The notes beneath the pieces are model-generated. The model was not told the origin of the DNA. It searched no databases and worked only from the letters and a program-made list of their open reading frames with translations. The position numbers and the translations under genes were made by a program. 64,000 nt of DNA from RBG-16-66-20 sp052386675 (GTDB taxonomy: Bacteria > Pseudomonadota > Gammaproteobacteria > Burkholderiales > SG8-39): assembly GCA_052386675.1 (NCBI GenBank), contig JBQTJX010000019.1, positions 62,001 to 126,000 of the forward strand, written 5' to 3'. Positions 17,973 to 27,840 of this stretch are shown here, one piece after another (position 1 is the first letter of the stretch; every line of letters starts with the position of its first letter).

Positions 17973-18467
17973 TTGTTCGGCCTGCCGCCGGCTTACGCGC
18001 TTGACGCGGGCGCGCTGGACCGGGCCTTCCGCGAACTGCAGGCAAGAGTCCACCCGGACCGGTTCGCGAACGCCGGTGACGCCGAGCGGCGCGCCTCGAT
18101 GCAATGGTCCACGCGGGCCAACGAGGCCTACCGCCTGCTGAAGGACCCGGTGGAGCGCGCGCGCTACCTGCTGGAGCTGCATGGCGTGGACACCGGATTC
18201 GAGACCGACACTGCCATGCCAGGGGACTTCCTCGCGCGCCAGATCGAGCTGCGCGAGGCGCTGGAGGATGCGAAGGCGAAGCAGGACGCCGTTGCGCTGG
18301 ACGCGATGAAGCGCGACCTGGCCGCCTCGTCCCGCGCGCTGGAGGCCGAGCTCGCGGCTCGAATCGACGGCACGCAGGACTATGCGGGCGCCACGGGCGC
18401 GGTGCGCCGGCTGCAATTCCTGAAGCGGCTCGCCGAAGAGGTCGAAGCAGCCTACGATTTCGGATAG
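17973..18467 (+). CDS. hscB: Co-chaperone HscB
   Basis: J-domain protein that delivers IscU to HscA; the HPD motif lies in QARVHPDRF and the C-terminal three-helix bundle follows. The start is unusual: no ATG or GTG is available between the iscA stop and the protein. TTG at 17973 would drop the conserved HFELF that belongs to the first helix, while that segment is encoded just upstream (17952-17972) after two ATC codons. Translation may begin at ATC 17952 or 17955. I give the TTG as the conventional start. Confidence 0.9.
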   Translation: MFGLPPAYALDAGALDRAFRELQARVHPDRFANAGDAERRASMQWSTRANEAYRLLKDPVERARYLLELHGVDTGFETDTAMPGDFLARQIELREALEDAKAKQDAVALDAMKRDLAASSRALEAELAARIDGTQDYAGATGAVRRLQFLKRLAEEVEAAYDFG

Positions 18468-18476
18468 AAGGACACG

Positions 18477-20345
18477 ATGGCCCTTTTCCAGATCGCCGAA
18501 CCCGGCCAGTCCGCCGCCCCGCACCAGCACCGGCTGGCGGTGGGGATCGACCTCGGCACCACGAATTCGCTGGTCGCCACGGTCCGCAGCGGCATCCCGG
18601 TGGTGCTGCCCGACGAGCAGGGCCGGCCGCTGCTGCCCTCGGTGGTAAGGTATCTCGCCGGTGGCGCGACCGAGATCGGCTACGCCGCGCAGGCCCGCCA
18701 GGCCGAGGACCCGAAGAACTGCATTGCCTCAGTGAAGCGTTTCATGGGGCGCGGCCTGAAGGACGTTGCCTACGTCGAGAACTCTCCCTACGATTTCGTT
18801 GACGCGGCCGGCATGGTGCAGTTGCGCACCGTAGCCGGCGTGAAGAGCCCGGTGGAGGTGTCCGCCGAGATCCTCAGGACGCTGCGACGGCGCGCCGAGC
18901 TTTCGCTGGCGGGCGAGCTCGCCGGCGCGGTGATCACGGTGCCGGCCTACTTCGATGACGCGCAGCGCCAGGCCACCAAGGACGCGGCGCGTCTCGCGGG
19001 CCTCAACGTGTTGCGGCTGCTGAACGAGCCCACCGCCGCGGCGGTGGCCTACGGGCTCGAGAACGCCGCCGAGGGCGTCTACGCCGTATTCGACCTGGGC
19101 GGCGGCACGTTCGACATCTCGATCCTGCGCCTTAGCAAAGGGGTGTTTGAGGTGCTGGCCACCAACGGCGACGCCGCGCTGGGCGGGGACGACTTTGACC
19201 ACCGCGTGTTCTGCTGGGCGCTGGAGGAGGCGAAGCTGCCGCCGCTGCCGCCGCGCGACACGCGCATGCTGCAGATGAAGTCGCGCGAGGCCAAGGAGGC
19301 GCTCACCCTGCATGGCGAGGCGCCGCTCACGGCGAAGCTCTCCAGCGGGCAGTTCATCGACCTGCGCCTGACCACCGAGAGCTTCTGCCGCATCACCCAG
19401 AACCTGGTGCACAAGACCCTCGGCCCGACGCGCAAGGCACTGCGCGACGCCGGGCTGTCGGTCGAGGACATCAAGGGCGTGGTGATGGTGGGCGGCGCCA
19501 CGCGCATGCCGCAGTTGCAGCGCGCGGTGGCGGAGTTCTTCGGCCGCGACCCGCTCAACAACCTGGACCCGGACAAGGTGGTGGCGCTGGGCGCCGCCAT
19601 GCAGGCCAACGTGCTCGCGGGCAACCAGCCCGAAGGCGGCGACTGGCTGCTGCTGGACGTGATCCCGCTCTCGCTGGGAATCGAGACCATGGGCGGCCTG
19701 GTGGAGCGGATCGTGCCGCGGAACTCGACCATCCCGACCGCGCGCGCGCAGGAATTCACCACCTTCAAGGACGGCCAGACCGCGATGGGAATCCACGTTG
19801 TGCAGGGCGAACGCGAACTCGTGTCTGACTGCCGGTCGCTGGCGCGCTTCGAACTGCGCGGCATTCCGCCTCTGGCGGCCGGCGGTGCGCGCATCCGCGT
19901 CGGCTTCCAGGTGGACGCCGACGGCCTGCTGTCGGTGAGCGCGCGCGAGCAGTCCACCGGCGTCGAAGCCTCGATCACGGTCAAGCCGTCCTACGGCCTG
20001 GGCGACGCCGAAATCGAGCGCATGCTGCGGGATTCCTTCGAGCACGCGCGCGAGGACATGCACGCGCGGGCGCTGCGCGAGCATCGCGTCGAGGGCGAGC
20101 GACTGGCGGACGCGGTGCGCGGCGCCCTTGCCGCCGACGGTGGCCTGCTGGCGCTGGAGGAGCGCGGCGAGATCGACCGGCTGCTCGCGGCGCTGCTGGC
20201 GGTACTGCCGGTGGACGATGCACGCGCCATCAAGCGCGCGTCCGACGCCCTCAACCGCGCCACCGATTCCTTCGCCGCGCGCCGGATGGACGAGGGCGTC
20301 AGGCGCGCACTTTCCGGGCGCAGCGTCGCCAACCTGGATCTCTGA
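18477..20345 (+). CDS. hscA: Hsp70-type chaperone HscA
   Basis: 622 residues: nucleotide-binding domain with GIDLGTTNSLVA, VFDLGGGTFDISIL and VVMVGGATRMP, then the substrate-binding domain that recognises the LPPVK loop of IscU. It drives cluster transfer from IscU with ATP hydrolysis. Its stop overlaps the fdx start (TGATG). Confidence 0.97.
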   Translation: MALFQIAEPGQSAAPHQHRLAVGIDLGTTNSLVATVRSGIPVVLPDEQGRPLLPSVVRYLAGGATEIGYAAQARQAEDPKNCIASVKRFMGRGLKDVAYVENSPYDFVDAAGMVQLRTVAGVKSPVEVSAEILRTLRRRAELSLAGELAGAVITVPAYFDDAQRQATKDAARLAGLNVLRLLNEPTAAAVAYGLENAAEGVYAVFDLGGGTFDISILRLSKGVFEVLATNGDAALGGDDFDHRVFCWALEEAKLPPLPPRDTRMLQMKSREAKEALTLHGEAPLTAKLSSGQFIDLRLTTESFCRITQNLVHKTLGPTRKALRDAGLSVEDIKGVVMVGGATRMPQLQRAVAEFFGRDPLNNLDPDKVVALGAAMQANVLAGNQPEGGDWLLLDVIPLSLGIETMGGLVERIVPRNSTIPTARAQEFTTFKDGQTAMGIHVVQGERELVSDCRSLARFELRGIPPLAAGGARIRVGFQVDADGLLSVSAREQSTGVEASITVKPSYGLGDAEIERMLRDSFEHAREDMHARALREHRVEGERLADAVRGALAADGGLLALEERGEIDRLLAALLAVLPVDDARAIKRASDALNRATDSFAARRMDEGVRRALSGRSVANLDL

Positions 20346-20692
20346 TGCCGAAACTGACGGTGCTGCCGCACGCCACGCTCTGCCCGCAGGGCGTGGAGAT
20401 CGACGCCGCCGAGGGCGAAACCCTGTGCAACATCCTGCTCGCGAACCACGTCGACATCGAGCACGCCTGCGAGAAGTCCTGCGCCTGCACCACCTGCCAC
20501 GTCGTGGTCCGTGCGGGATTCGATTCCCTGGACCCGGCAGAGGAGAAGGAGGAGGACCTGCTCGACAAGGCCTGGGGGCTGGAGGGGACTTCCCGGCTGT
20601 CCTGCCAGGCGCGCATGCGCGGCGCAGACCTTGTGGTCGAGATCCCGAAATACACCATCAACTACGAGCGCGAAGGCGGCGGCCGCAAATGA
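20345..20692 (+). CDS. fdx: ISC-type [2Fe-2S] ferredoxin
   Basis: 115 residues, adrenodoxin-like. The ligand Cys are in CEKSCACTTCHV plus a later Cys in SRLSCQARM. It supplies electrons to cluster assembly on IscU. It overlaps both neighbours by a few bases. Confidence 0.96.
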   Translation: MPKLTVLPHATLCPQGVEIDAAEGETLCNILLANHVDIEHACEKSCACTTCHVVVRAGFDSLDPAEEKEEDLLDKAWGLEGTSRLSCQARMRGADLVVEIPKYTINYEREGGGRK

Positions 20693-20895
20693 AATGGACC
20701 GATTCGCGGGACGTCGCCATCGCCCTGGCGGAGAAGTTTCCGGACCGGGACCCATCGAGGGTGAATTTCGTCGACCTGCGCGACTGGGTGCTGGCGCTGG
20801 AGGGCTTTGACGACGACCCGGGGCGCTCGGGGGAGAAGATCCTCGAGGCCATCCAGATGATGTGGATCGAGGAGGCGGATTCCGGGGGGAGTTGA
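20689..20895 (+). CDS. iscX: IscX (small acidic ISC protein)
   Basis: 68 residues, acidic, with the family pattern MKWTDSRDVAIALAEKFPD and VNFVDLRDWV. IscX binds IscS and modulates desulfurase activity. It is the last gene of the ISC operon; its ATG overlaps the fdx stop. Confidence 0.94.
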   Translation: MKWTDSRDVAIALAEKFPDRDPSRVNFVDLRDWVLALEGFDDDPGRSGEKILEAIQMMWIEEADSGGS

Positions 20896-20928
20896 GCTAT
20901 CCTAGGGGCTCAATCAGGAGAGCCTCGC

Positions 20929-22497
20929 ATGAATTTCAAGCGCACGCTGTTCGCCTTCCTCGCCGCCACCTCGCTGTCGGCCGCCGCGCAGGACCTGTCC
21001 ATCGGCCTGTCCACGCCGGTGACGACCATGGACCCGCATTTCCACAACCTGACGCCCAACAACTCGATCGCCAAGCACATCTTCGAGACCCTGGTGCACC
21101 AGGACGACCAGCAGGCCATGCGGCCCGGCCTGGCCGAGAGCTGGAAGGCCCTGGACGACACCACCTGGGAGATCAAGCTCCGGAAGAACGTGCGCTGGCA
21201 CGACGGCTCGCCGTTCACCGCCGAGGACGTGCTGGCGACACTCAAGCGCATCCCGAACGTGCCCAACAGCCCGGCTTCGTTCGCCATCTACACCCGGCCG
21301 ATCTCCGACGCGAAGGCGAAGGACGCGCACACCGTGATCCTGACCACGCGCGCGCCGCATCCGCTGCTGCCCAACGACCTCGCCACCATCCACATCATTT
21401 CCGCGAAGATGGCGGGCATGGGGACGCCGGACTACAACTCCGGCAAGGCGGTGAACGGCACCGGGCCCTACAAGTTCGGCGAATATGTGTCGGGCGACCG
21501 CGTGGTGCTGGTGGCGAACGACAAGTACTGGGGCCAGAAGCCTGCGTTCCCGAAGGTTCGCTTTCGCATGATCACCAATTCCGCGGCGCGCGTCGCGGCG
21601 CTGCTGGCGGGCGACGTGCAGATGATCGAGGCGGTGCCCACCGCGGACATCGCGAAGCTGAAGAAGGATGCGCGCGTCTCGCTCGCCTCCACGGTATCCA
21701 ACCGCATCATCTACCTGCACATGGACTCCGGGCGCGAGAGCAAGTCGCCCTTCGTCACCGACGCCGCCGGCAAGCCGATGGACGCCAACCCGCTGCGCGA
21801 TCCGCGCGTGCGCAAGGCGCTTTCGATGATGATCGACCGCAACGCCATCGCGTCGCGCATCATGGAGGGCGAGGCGAAGCCCGCCGGCCAGTTCCTGCCG
21901 GAGACCTTCCACGGCACCAGCAGGCGCCTGGCGCCCGAGAAATACGACCCCGACGGCGCGAAGAAGCTGCTCGCGGCGGCCGGTTACCCGAATGGCTTCG
22001 GCATCACGCTGCACACGCCAAACAACCGCTACATCAACGACGAGAAAATCGCGCAGGCTGTGGCGCAGTTCCTCACCCGTGGCGGCATCCCGACCAAGGT
22101 GGACGCCATGCCCTCGGCGGTGTTCTTCTCGCGAGGCTCGAAGCTGGAGTTTTCCTTCCTGCTCGCAGGCTGGGGCGCCGGCACCGGCGAGAACAGCTCG
22201 CCGCTGCGTTCGCTGGTAGCCTCGTTCGATCCGAAGCTGGGCAACGGCGCGGCCAACCGCGGCCGCTTCTCGGACGCCGGCGTCGACGCCATGATCCACA
22301 CCGCGCTCACGACCATCGACGACACCAAGCGCGGCCTGATGCTCGCCGCCGCCGCCGACAAGGCGATCGGGGAGCTGACGGGCGTCATCCCGCTGCATTT
22401 CGAGGTCAGCACCTGGGGCGTGAAGAAAGGTCTTGCCTACAAGGCGCGGGTGGACCAGTACACCCTCGCGCACGAAGTGACCGCGGCGAAGAAGTAA
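20929..22497 (+). CDS. Dpp/Opp-type ABC substrate-binding protein
   Basis: 522 residues, SBP_bac_5 family, with a signal peptide (MNFKRTLFAFLAATSLSAAA). FETLVHQD, GLAESWKALDDTTWEIKLR and NPLRDPRVRKALSMMIDR are typical of peptide, nickel and opine binding proteins. It acts in the periplasm and hands the ligand to the two permeases encoded next. It is the first gene of an eight-gene run ending at 28802; the hydrolases in that run suggest an N-acylated or N-formylated amino acid or small peptide as ligand (inference). Confidence 0.93.
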   Translation: MNFKRTLFAFLAATSLSAAAQDLSIGLSTPVTTMDPHFHNLTPNNSIAKHIFETLVHQDDQQAMRPGLAESWKALDDTTWEIKLRKNVRWHDGSPFTAEDVLATLKRIPNVPNSPASFAIYTRPISDAKAKDAHTVILTTRAPHPLLPNDLATIHIISAKMAGMGTPDYNSGKAVNGTGPYKFGEYVSGDRVVLVANDKYWGQKPAFPKVRFRMITNSAARVAALLAGDVQMIEAVPTADIAKLKKDARVSLASTVSNRIIYLHMDSGRESKSPFVTDAAGKPMDANPLRDPRVRKALSMMIDRNAIASRIMEGEAKPAGQFLPETFHGTSRRLAPEKYDPDGAKKLLAAAGYPNGFGITLHTPNNRYINDEKIAQAVAQFLTRGGIPTKVDAMPSAVFFSRGSKLEFSFLLAGWGAGTGENSSPLRSLVASFDPKLGNGAANRGRFSDAGVDAMIHTALTTIDDTKRGLMLAAAADKAIGELTGVIPLHFEVSTWGVKKGLAYKARVDQYTLAHEVTAAKK

Positions 22498-22510
22498 GCC
22501 GGGGACGGAG

Positions 22511-23485
22511 GTGACGGTCTACGTCCTGCGGCGCCTGGCGCAGACGCTGCTGGTCCTGTTTGTCACTTCGGGGCTGGTGTTCGGCGGCCTGTACCTGGTC
22601 GGCGACCCGGTCGAGATCCTGGTCAACCCGCAGGCCGACCAGGAGGAGCGCGCCCGCACCGCCGCCGCGCTCGGCCTGGACCGGCCGGCGCTGGAGCAGT
22701 ACGGGATCTTCCTCAAGGGCGCGTTTACCGGCGACCTCGGCAAGTCGTTTGTCTTCGGACGCTCGGCGCTGGAAGTCATCATCGAGCGCATGCCCGCGAC
22801 GCTCGAGCTTGCGTTCCTCGCCATGGTGATGTCGGTGGGGCTGGGGATTCCGCTGGGCCTCTATGCCGGCCTGCGCCCGCACGGTTTCGCCGCGCGCTCC
22901 ATCATGGCGGGATCGATCCTGGGCTTCTCGCTGCCGACGTTCTGGGTCGGGCTGCTCCTCATCATGGTGTTCGCGGTGCAGCTTGGCTGGCTGCCTTCCA
23001 CCGGCCGCGGGCCGACCACCGAGTTCCTGGGCGTGCAGGTCTCGATCCTGACCTGGGAAGGGCTCCGCTACGCGCTGCTGCCGGCGCTGAACCTGGCGCT
23101 GTTCAAGCTATCGCTCATCATCCGCCTGACGCGGGCGCAGGTGCGCGAACAGTCGCTGCTTGACTACATCCGCTTCGCGCGCGCCAAGGGACTCAGGCGC
23201 ACCCGGGTGATCGGCGTGCACCTGCTCAAGAACATCCTCATTCCGCTCATCACCGTGATCGGCCTGGAGCTGGGCTCGGTGATCGCCTTCGCGGTGGTGA
23301 CCGAGACCATCTTCGCGTGGCCGGGAATGGGCAAGCTGGTGATCGACTCCATCTTCCAGCTCGACCGCCCGGTGGTGGTGGCCTACCTGCTGGTGACGGT
23401 GTTCATGTTCATCGTCATCAACCTGGTGGTCGACCTGCTGTACTCCGCGCTGGATCCGCGCGTGCGCATCGCGGAGGTGAAATGA
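22511..23485 (+). CDS. ABC permease, DppB type
   Basis: 324 residues, GTG start. Six membrane helices with the first long periplasmic loop usual for DppB; the EAA-like loop is LDYIRFARAKGLRRTRVIGVHLLKN. It forms half of the membrane channel with the next gene. Confidence 0.93.
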   Translation: MTVYVLRRLAQTLLVLFVTSGLVFGGLYLVGDPVEILVNPQADQEERARTAAALGLDRPALEQYGIFLKGAFTGDLGKSFVFGRSALEVIIERMPATLELAFLAMVMSVGLGIPLGLYAGLRPHGFAARSIMAGSILGFSLPTFWVGLLLIMVFAVQLGWLPSTGRGPTTEFLGVQVSILTWEGLRYALLPALNLALFKLSLIIRLTRAQVREQSLLDYIRFARAKGLRRTRVIGVHLLKNILIPLITVIGLELGSVIAFAVVTETIFAWPGMGKLVIDSIFQLDRPVVVAYLLVTVFMFIVINLVVDLLYSALDPRVRIAEVK

Positions 23486-23498
23486 CGAAAGGCACGCC

Positions 23499-24404
23499 GT
23501 GAGCGCCGTCCTGCCTGCCGCGGAACCGGTCCCGCAGACGCCGTTCCGGCGCTTCCTCGAGGATTTCTTCGAGTCGAAGCTTGCCACGCTCGGTTTTGCG
23601 GTGCTGGCGGGGATCGTGCTGGTGGCATTGCTCGCGCCGCTGGTCGCGCCGCAGAACCCTTACGACCTCGGCAAGCTGGACCTGCTCGATGCGCGGCTTG
23701 AACCCGGGGCGAAGAGCATGGCCGGCATGACCTACGTACTTGGAACGGACGGGCAGGGGCGGGACATGCTCTCGGCGATCCTCTACGGCCTGCGCGTGTC
23801 GCTCTATGTCGGTGTGGTCAGCGGCATCATCGCGCTCACGCTGGGCGCACTGACCGGCGTGCTCGCGGCCTACGCCGGCGGGCGCATCGAGCAGTTCGTG
23901 ATGCGGGTGGTGGACATCCAGCTGGGCTTCCCGGCGATCCTGGTGGCGCTGATCCTGCTCGCGGTGCTGGGCAAGGGCGTGGACAAGATCATCATCGCGC
24001 TGGTGTGCGTGCAATGGGCTTACTACGCCCGCACCGCGCGCTCCGCGGCGCTGGTGGAGCGCAGCAAGGAGTACATGGAGGCGGCGCGCGGCCTGGGGCT
24101 CTCCGGCGCGCGCATCGTGCTGCGCCACCTGCTGCCCAATGCACTGCCACCGCTGATCGTCGTGGGCACGGTGCAGGTGGCGCACGCCATTGCGCTGGAG
24201 GCGACGCTGTCGTTTCTCGGCCTCGGCCTGCCGACCACCGAACCCTCGCTCGGCTTGCTGATCGCCAACGGCTATGAATACCTGATGTCGGGCAAGTACT
24301 GGATCAGCTTCTACCCCGGCGTGGCGCTGCTGGTCACCATCCTCGCCATCAACCTGGTGGGCGACCAGCTGCGCGACGTGCTCAATCCTCGCCTGGCAAA
24401 GTGA
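23499..24404 (+). CDS. ABC permease, DppC type
   Basis: 301 residues, GTG start. One N-terminal helix, a periplasmic segment (LGTDGQGRDMLSAILYGLRVS) and the binding-protein-dependent transport domain with the EAA loop KEYMEAARGLGLSGARIVLRH. It pairs with the upstream permease; the ATPase gene follows after seven bases. Confidence 0.93.
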   Translation: MSAVLPAAEPVPQTPFRRFLEDFFESKLATLGFAVLAGIVLVALLAPLVAPQNPYDLGKLDLLDARLEPGAKSMAGMTYVLGTDGQGRDMLSAILYGLRVSLYVGVVSGIIALTLGALTGVLAAYAGGRIEQFVMRVVDIQLGFPAILVALILLAVLGKGVDKIIIALVCVQWAYYARTARSAALVERSKEYMEAARGLGLSGARIVLRHLLPNALPPLIVVGTVQVAHAIALEATLSFLGLGLPTTEPSLGLLIANGYEYLMSGKYWISFYPGVALLVTILAINLVGDQLRDVLNPRLAK

Positions 24405-24411
24405 AGGCGGC

Positions 24412-25389
24412 ATGACCGCGGTGCTGGAAGTCCGCGACCTGGTCACGGAGTTTGCCGGGCGCGAGGGCCGCCTGCGCGCCGTGGACGGCGTCAGCTTCAA
24501 CCTCGAGCGCGGCGAGATTCTCGGGCTGGTGGGGGAGTCCGGGTCCGGAAAATCGGTGACCGGCTTCTCCATCATGGGCCTGGTGGACGCGCCCGGTCGC
24601 ATCGCAGGCGGCAGCGTGAAGTTCGACGGCATGGAACTGGTCGGGATGGCGGACGGCGACCTGCGCCGGCTGCGCGGCAAGCGCATCGCCATGATTTTCC
24701 AGGACCCGATGATGACGCTCAACCCGGTCCTGTCCATCGAGACGCAGATGCTGGAGACCGTGCTCGCGCACGACGCGGTGTCGCGCGACGAGGCACGCCG
24801 GCGCGCCGTCGAGGCGCTGGGCCTGGTCGGCATTGCCTCGCCGCAGGAGCGCCTGGCGCAGTATCCGCACCAGTTCTCCGGCGGCATGCGCCAGCGGGTC
24901 GCGATCGCCATCGCGCTGCTGCACCGGCCGGACCTGATCATCGCCGACGAGCCCACCACGGCGCTGGACGTGACCGTGCAGGGCCAGATCCTCTACGAGA
25001 TGCAGCGCCTGGTGCGCGAGTCGGGCGCGGCGCTGGTGTGGATCACACATGACCTCGCGGTGGTGGCCGGGCTCGCCGACCGCGTCGCCGTCATGTATGC
25101 CGGGCGCATCGTGGAGCAGGGCAGCACGGCCGAGGTGCTGGACGCGCCTCTGCATCCATATGCGCGCGGCCTGCTGGATTCGGTCCCGGCGGCCAACACC
25201 ACTGGCGGGCGGCTGCGCCAGATTCCCGGCATGACGCCGTCGCTGGCGCACCTGCCGGCGGGCTGCGCTTTCCGCGATCGCTGCGATCATGCCGACGACG
25301 CCTGCGGCTCGATTCCGCAGATCACCCTCAAGGCATCGCGCCAGGTGCGCTGCCACCATCCCCTGTCAGCCAGGGCGGTCGCCGCATGA
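24412..25389 (+). CDS. ABC transporter ATPase, DppD type
   Basis: 325 residues. Walker A GESGSGKS, signature FSGGMRQRVAIAIAL, Walker B LIIADEPTTALD, H-loop in WITHDLAV. The C-terminal oligopeptide/dipeptide extension with Cys (CAFRDRCDHADDAC) would bind an Fe-S cluster as in related DppD proteins. The stop overlaps the next ATPase. Confidence 0.95.
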   Translation: MTAVLEVRDLVTEFAGREGRLRAVDGVSFNLERGEILGLVGESGSGKSVTGFSIMGLVDAPGRIAGGSVKFDGMELVGMADGDLRRLRGKRIAMIFQDPMMTLNPVLSIETQMLETVLAHDAVSRDEARRRAVEALGLVGIASPQERLAQYPHQFSGGMRQRVAIAIALLHRPDLIIADEPTTALDVTVQGQILYEMQRLVRESGAALVWITHDLAVVAGLADRVAVMYAGRIVEQGSTAEVLDAPLHPYARGLLDSVPAANTTGGRLRQIPGMTPSLAHLPAGCAFRDRCDHADDACGSIPQITLKASRQVRCHHPLSARAVAA

Positions 25390-26366
25390 GCAAGCCGATG
25401 CTCGAGTTCCGCGACGTGACCAAGCGCTTCGAGAAGCGCCTGGACGCCATCGAGCGCTTCGCCCTGCGCCTGGGTGCCGGCGTCGCCGGCCACGTCGTGC
25501 ATGCGGTGGACCGCGTTTCCTTCGAGGTGAACGAGGGCGAAGTGGTCGGCCTGGTGGGCGAGTCCGGCTGCGGCAAGTCCACGCTTGGGCGACTCGCCTG
25601 CGGCCTGCACTCGCCGACCAGCGGCGGCGTGCAGTACAAGGGCGAGCCGGTGAACGGCAAGCCTGTGCGCGCGGTCCAGATGATCTTCCAGGACCCGTTC
25701 TCCTCGCTCAACCCGCGCATGCGAGTGGAGGACATCGTGGGCGAGGCGCCGCGAGTGCACGGCCTGGTGCCCGCCGCCGACATCCCGGACTACGTCGCGC
25801 AGCTCCTGCGGCGGGTGGGACTGGATCCGTCCTATCGCCGCCGCTACCCGCACCAGTTCTCCGGCGGCCAGCGGGCGCGCATCGGCATCGCCCGGGCGCT
25901 GGCGGTGAAGCCCGATTTCCTGGTCTGCGACGAGGCGGTGGCCGCGCTGGACGTGTCCATCCAGGCGCAGGTGCTGAACCTGTTCATGGACCTGCGCGAA
26001 GGCCTGGGACTGACCTATCTCTTCATCAGCCACGACCTGGGCGTTGTCCGTCACCTCTCGGACCGGGTCGTGGTGATGTACCTCGGCCGCGTGGTCGAGA
26101 GCGCGCCCACCGCTGAACTGTTCGCGAAGCCGAACCATCCCTATTCCCAGGCCTTACTGGCGGAGGTGCCGCGGCTGGACCGCAAGAACCGGAGCTTCGC
26201 GCCCATCAAGGGCGAGATTCCCTCGCCGCTGGCGCCGCCGCCCGGCTGCCATTTTCATCCACGCTGTCCCCACGCCATGCCGCGCTGCGCTCAGGAAGCT
26301 CCGCCGCTGCGCGAAATTGCACCGGGGCGGCTCGCCGCCTGCTACCTGAACGAGAAACCCTCATGA
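25386..26366 (+). CDS. ABC transporter ATPase, DppF type
   Basis: 326 residues. Walker A GESGCGKST, signature FSGGQRARIGIARAL, Walker B FLVCDEAVAALD (Ala where Pro-Thr is usual, seen in some DppF proteins), and the C-terminal Cys region CHFHPRCPHAMPRC. It forms the ATPase pair with the upstream gene and overlaps the methyltransferase start by four bases. Confidence 0.94.
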   Translation: MSKPMLEFRDVTKRFEKRLDAIERFALRLGAGVAGHVVHAVDRVSFEVNEGEVVGLVGESGCGKSTLGRLACGLHSPTSGGVQYKGEPVNGKPVRAVQMIFQDPFSSLNPRMRVEDIVGEAPRVHGLVPAADIPDYVAQLLRRVGLDPSYRRRYPHQFSGGQRARIGIARALAVKPDFLVCDEAVAALDVSIQAQVLNLFMDLREGLGLTYLFISHDLGVVRHLSDRVVVMYLGRVVESAPTAELFAKPNHPYSQALLAEVPRLDRKNRSFAPIKGEIPSPLAPPPGCHFHPRCPHAMPRCAQEAPPLREIAPGRLAACYLNEKPS

Positions 26367-27010
26367 CCGAGTTGGCCCAGTACTATGCCAGGCGCGCCTC
26401 GGAGTACGAGCGCATCTACGCCAAGCCTGAGCGCCAGGCCGACCTCTCGGCGCTGCGCAGCCGCATTGGCAGCATGTTCGCCGGCCGCAAGGTGCTGGAG
26501 CTTGCCTGCGGCACCGGCTGGTGGACGCCGGTGATCGCGCAGTCCGCGGCGCAGGTCACCGCGCTGGATCTGAACGAAGAGGTGCTCGAGATTGCCCGCA
26601 CCAAGGACCTGCCCGCGGGCAGGGTGGAGTTCGTCAAGGGCAGCGCATTCGAGCTGCCGGACTTCGGGCGGCGGCACGACGCCCTGTTTGCCGGATTCTG
26701 GTGGTCGCATGTTCGGCTGGAGGAACTCGATGCGTTCCTTGCGTCCGCCGTGTCCGCGGTCGCCCCCGGTGCGCTGCTGGCTTTCCTGGACAACCGCTAC
26801 GTCGAGGGCTCGAGCACGCCGGTCTCGCGCCGCGATGCGCAGGGCAATGCCTTCCAGACGCGCAAGCTGGCCGATGGCAGCAGCCACGAGGTGCTGAAGA
26901 ACTTCCCCGAGACCGGCGAGCTTGTCGGGCGCGCCTTGCGCTGCGGCACGGACGCGCACGTGGACCTGCTGGAGCACTACTGGCTGCTCAGCTTCCGGGC
27001 TCCGAAGTGA
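26363..27010 (+). CDS. Class I SAM-dependent methyltransferase
   Basis: 215 residues with the SAM-binding motif VLELACGTGWWTPV (about 36-50) and the acidic strand ALDLNEEVL. The substrate is not recognisable. Four-base overlaps with the transporter ATPase upstream and the amidohydrolase downstream place it firmly in the uptake operon, so it may modify an imported compound. Confidence 0.85.
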   Translation: MTELAQYYARRASEYERIYAKPERQADLSALRSRIGSMFAGRKVLELACGTGWWTPVIAQSAAQVTALDLNEEVLEIARTKDLPAGRVEFVKGSAFELPDFGRRHDALFAGFWWSHVRLEELDAFLASAVSAVAPGALLAFLDNRYVEGSSTPVSRRDAQGNAFQTRKLADGSSHEVLKNFPETGELVGRALRCGTDAHVDLLEHYWLLSFRAPK

Positions 27011-27840
27011 GCGCCGTGTTCGACATCCGCGGCCCGAGAACGCCGGCGATCCCTCTGGTGCTGGATTCGCCGCACTCGGGCAACCGGTTCCCGGACGATT
27101 TCGGCGCCATGGTGAGCGAGGCCGAGTTGCGCGAAGGCGAGGATTGCTTCGTGGACGAACTTTATGCCGCCGCGCCTGAGATCGGCGCGCCGCTGCTTGC
27201 CGCGCGCTGGCCGCGCACCTACCTGGATCCCAACCGCAACGTGGGGGATGTTGACCTCGATCTGATGGACGGGCCCTGGCCCTGGGAATACGTGCCCAGC
27301 GGCAAGGCGAAAGTCGGCAAGGCACTGCTGTGGCGCACGCTCGAGGACGGAAGGCCCATCTATCCGCGCCGCCTGTCGCCGTCGGAAGTGCGCGGCCGCA
27401 TCGATCGCTGCCACGCCCCGTACCACGCCGCCATCCGCGAACTGCTCGACGCCTCGATGCAGAAATTCGGCAAGGTCTGGCACATCAACTGCCATTCCAT
27501 GCGCGGCACCGCCGGCAAGCAGAGCGAGGACGGGGAGGGCAACGTGCGCGCCGATTTCGTCCTCGGGGACCGCGATGGCACCACCTGCGAGCCGGCGTTC
27601 ACCGAACTGGTGCGCCGGACGCTGTCCGGGATGGGCTACTCGGTCAAGGTGAACGATCCCTACAAGGGCGTCGAGCTGGTGCGCGCCTATTCGGATCCGA
27701 AGGCGGGCCGCCACAGCCTGCAGATCGAGATCAGCAAGCGCCTGTACATGGACGAGGCCGCGCTCGCGAAGAGCGCCGGCTTCGACAAGCTGCAAAAGGA
27801 CCTGACCACGCTGCTGGAGGAAATTCGCAAAGCCCTATGA
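27007..27840 (+). CDS. N-formylglutamate amidohydrolase family protein
   Basis: 277 residues from GTG 27007. The family motifs DSPHSGNRFP, EDCFVDELY, TYLDPNRNVGDVD and HINCHSMRG are present. Known members split N-formylglutamate to formate and glutamate in histidine breakdown. No hut genes lie here; the link to a peptide-type importer suggests a wider role in N-formyl or N-acyl amino acid use (inference). Confidence 0.87.
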   Translation: MSAVFDIRGPRTPAIPLVLDSPHSGNRFPDDFGAMVSEAELREGEDCFVDELYAAAPEIGAPLLAARWPRTYLDPNRNVGDVDLDLMDGPWPWEYVPSGKAKVGKALLWRTLEDGRPIYPRRLSPSEVRGRIDRCHAPYHAAIRELLDASMQKFGKVWHINCHSMRGTAGKQSEDGEGNVRADFVLGDRDGTTCEPAFTELVRRTLSGMGYSVKVNDPYKGVELVRAYSDPKAGRHSLQIEISKRLYMDEAALAKSAGFDKLQKDLTTLLEEIRKAL

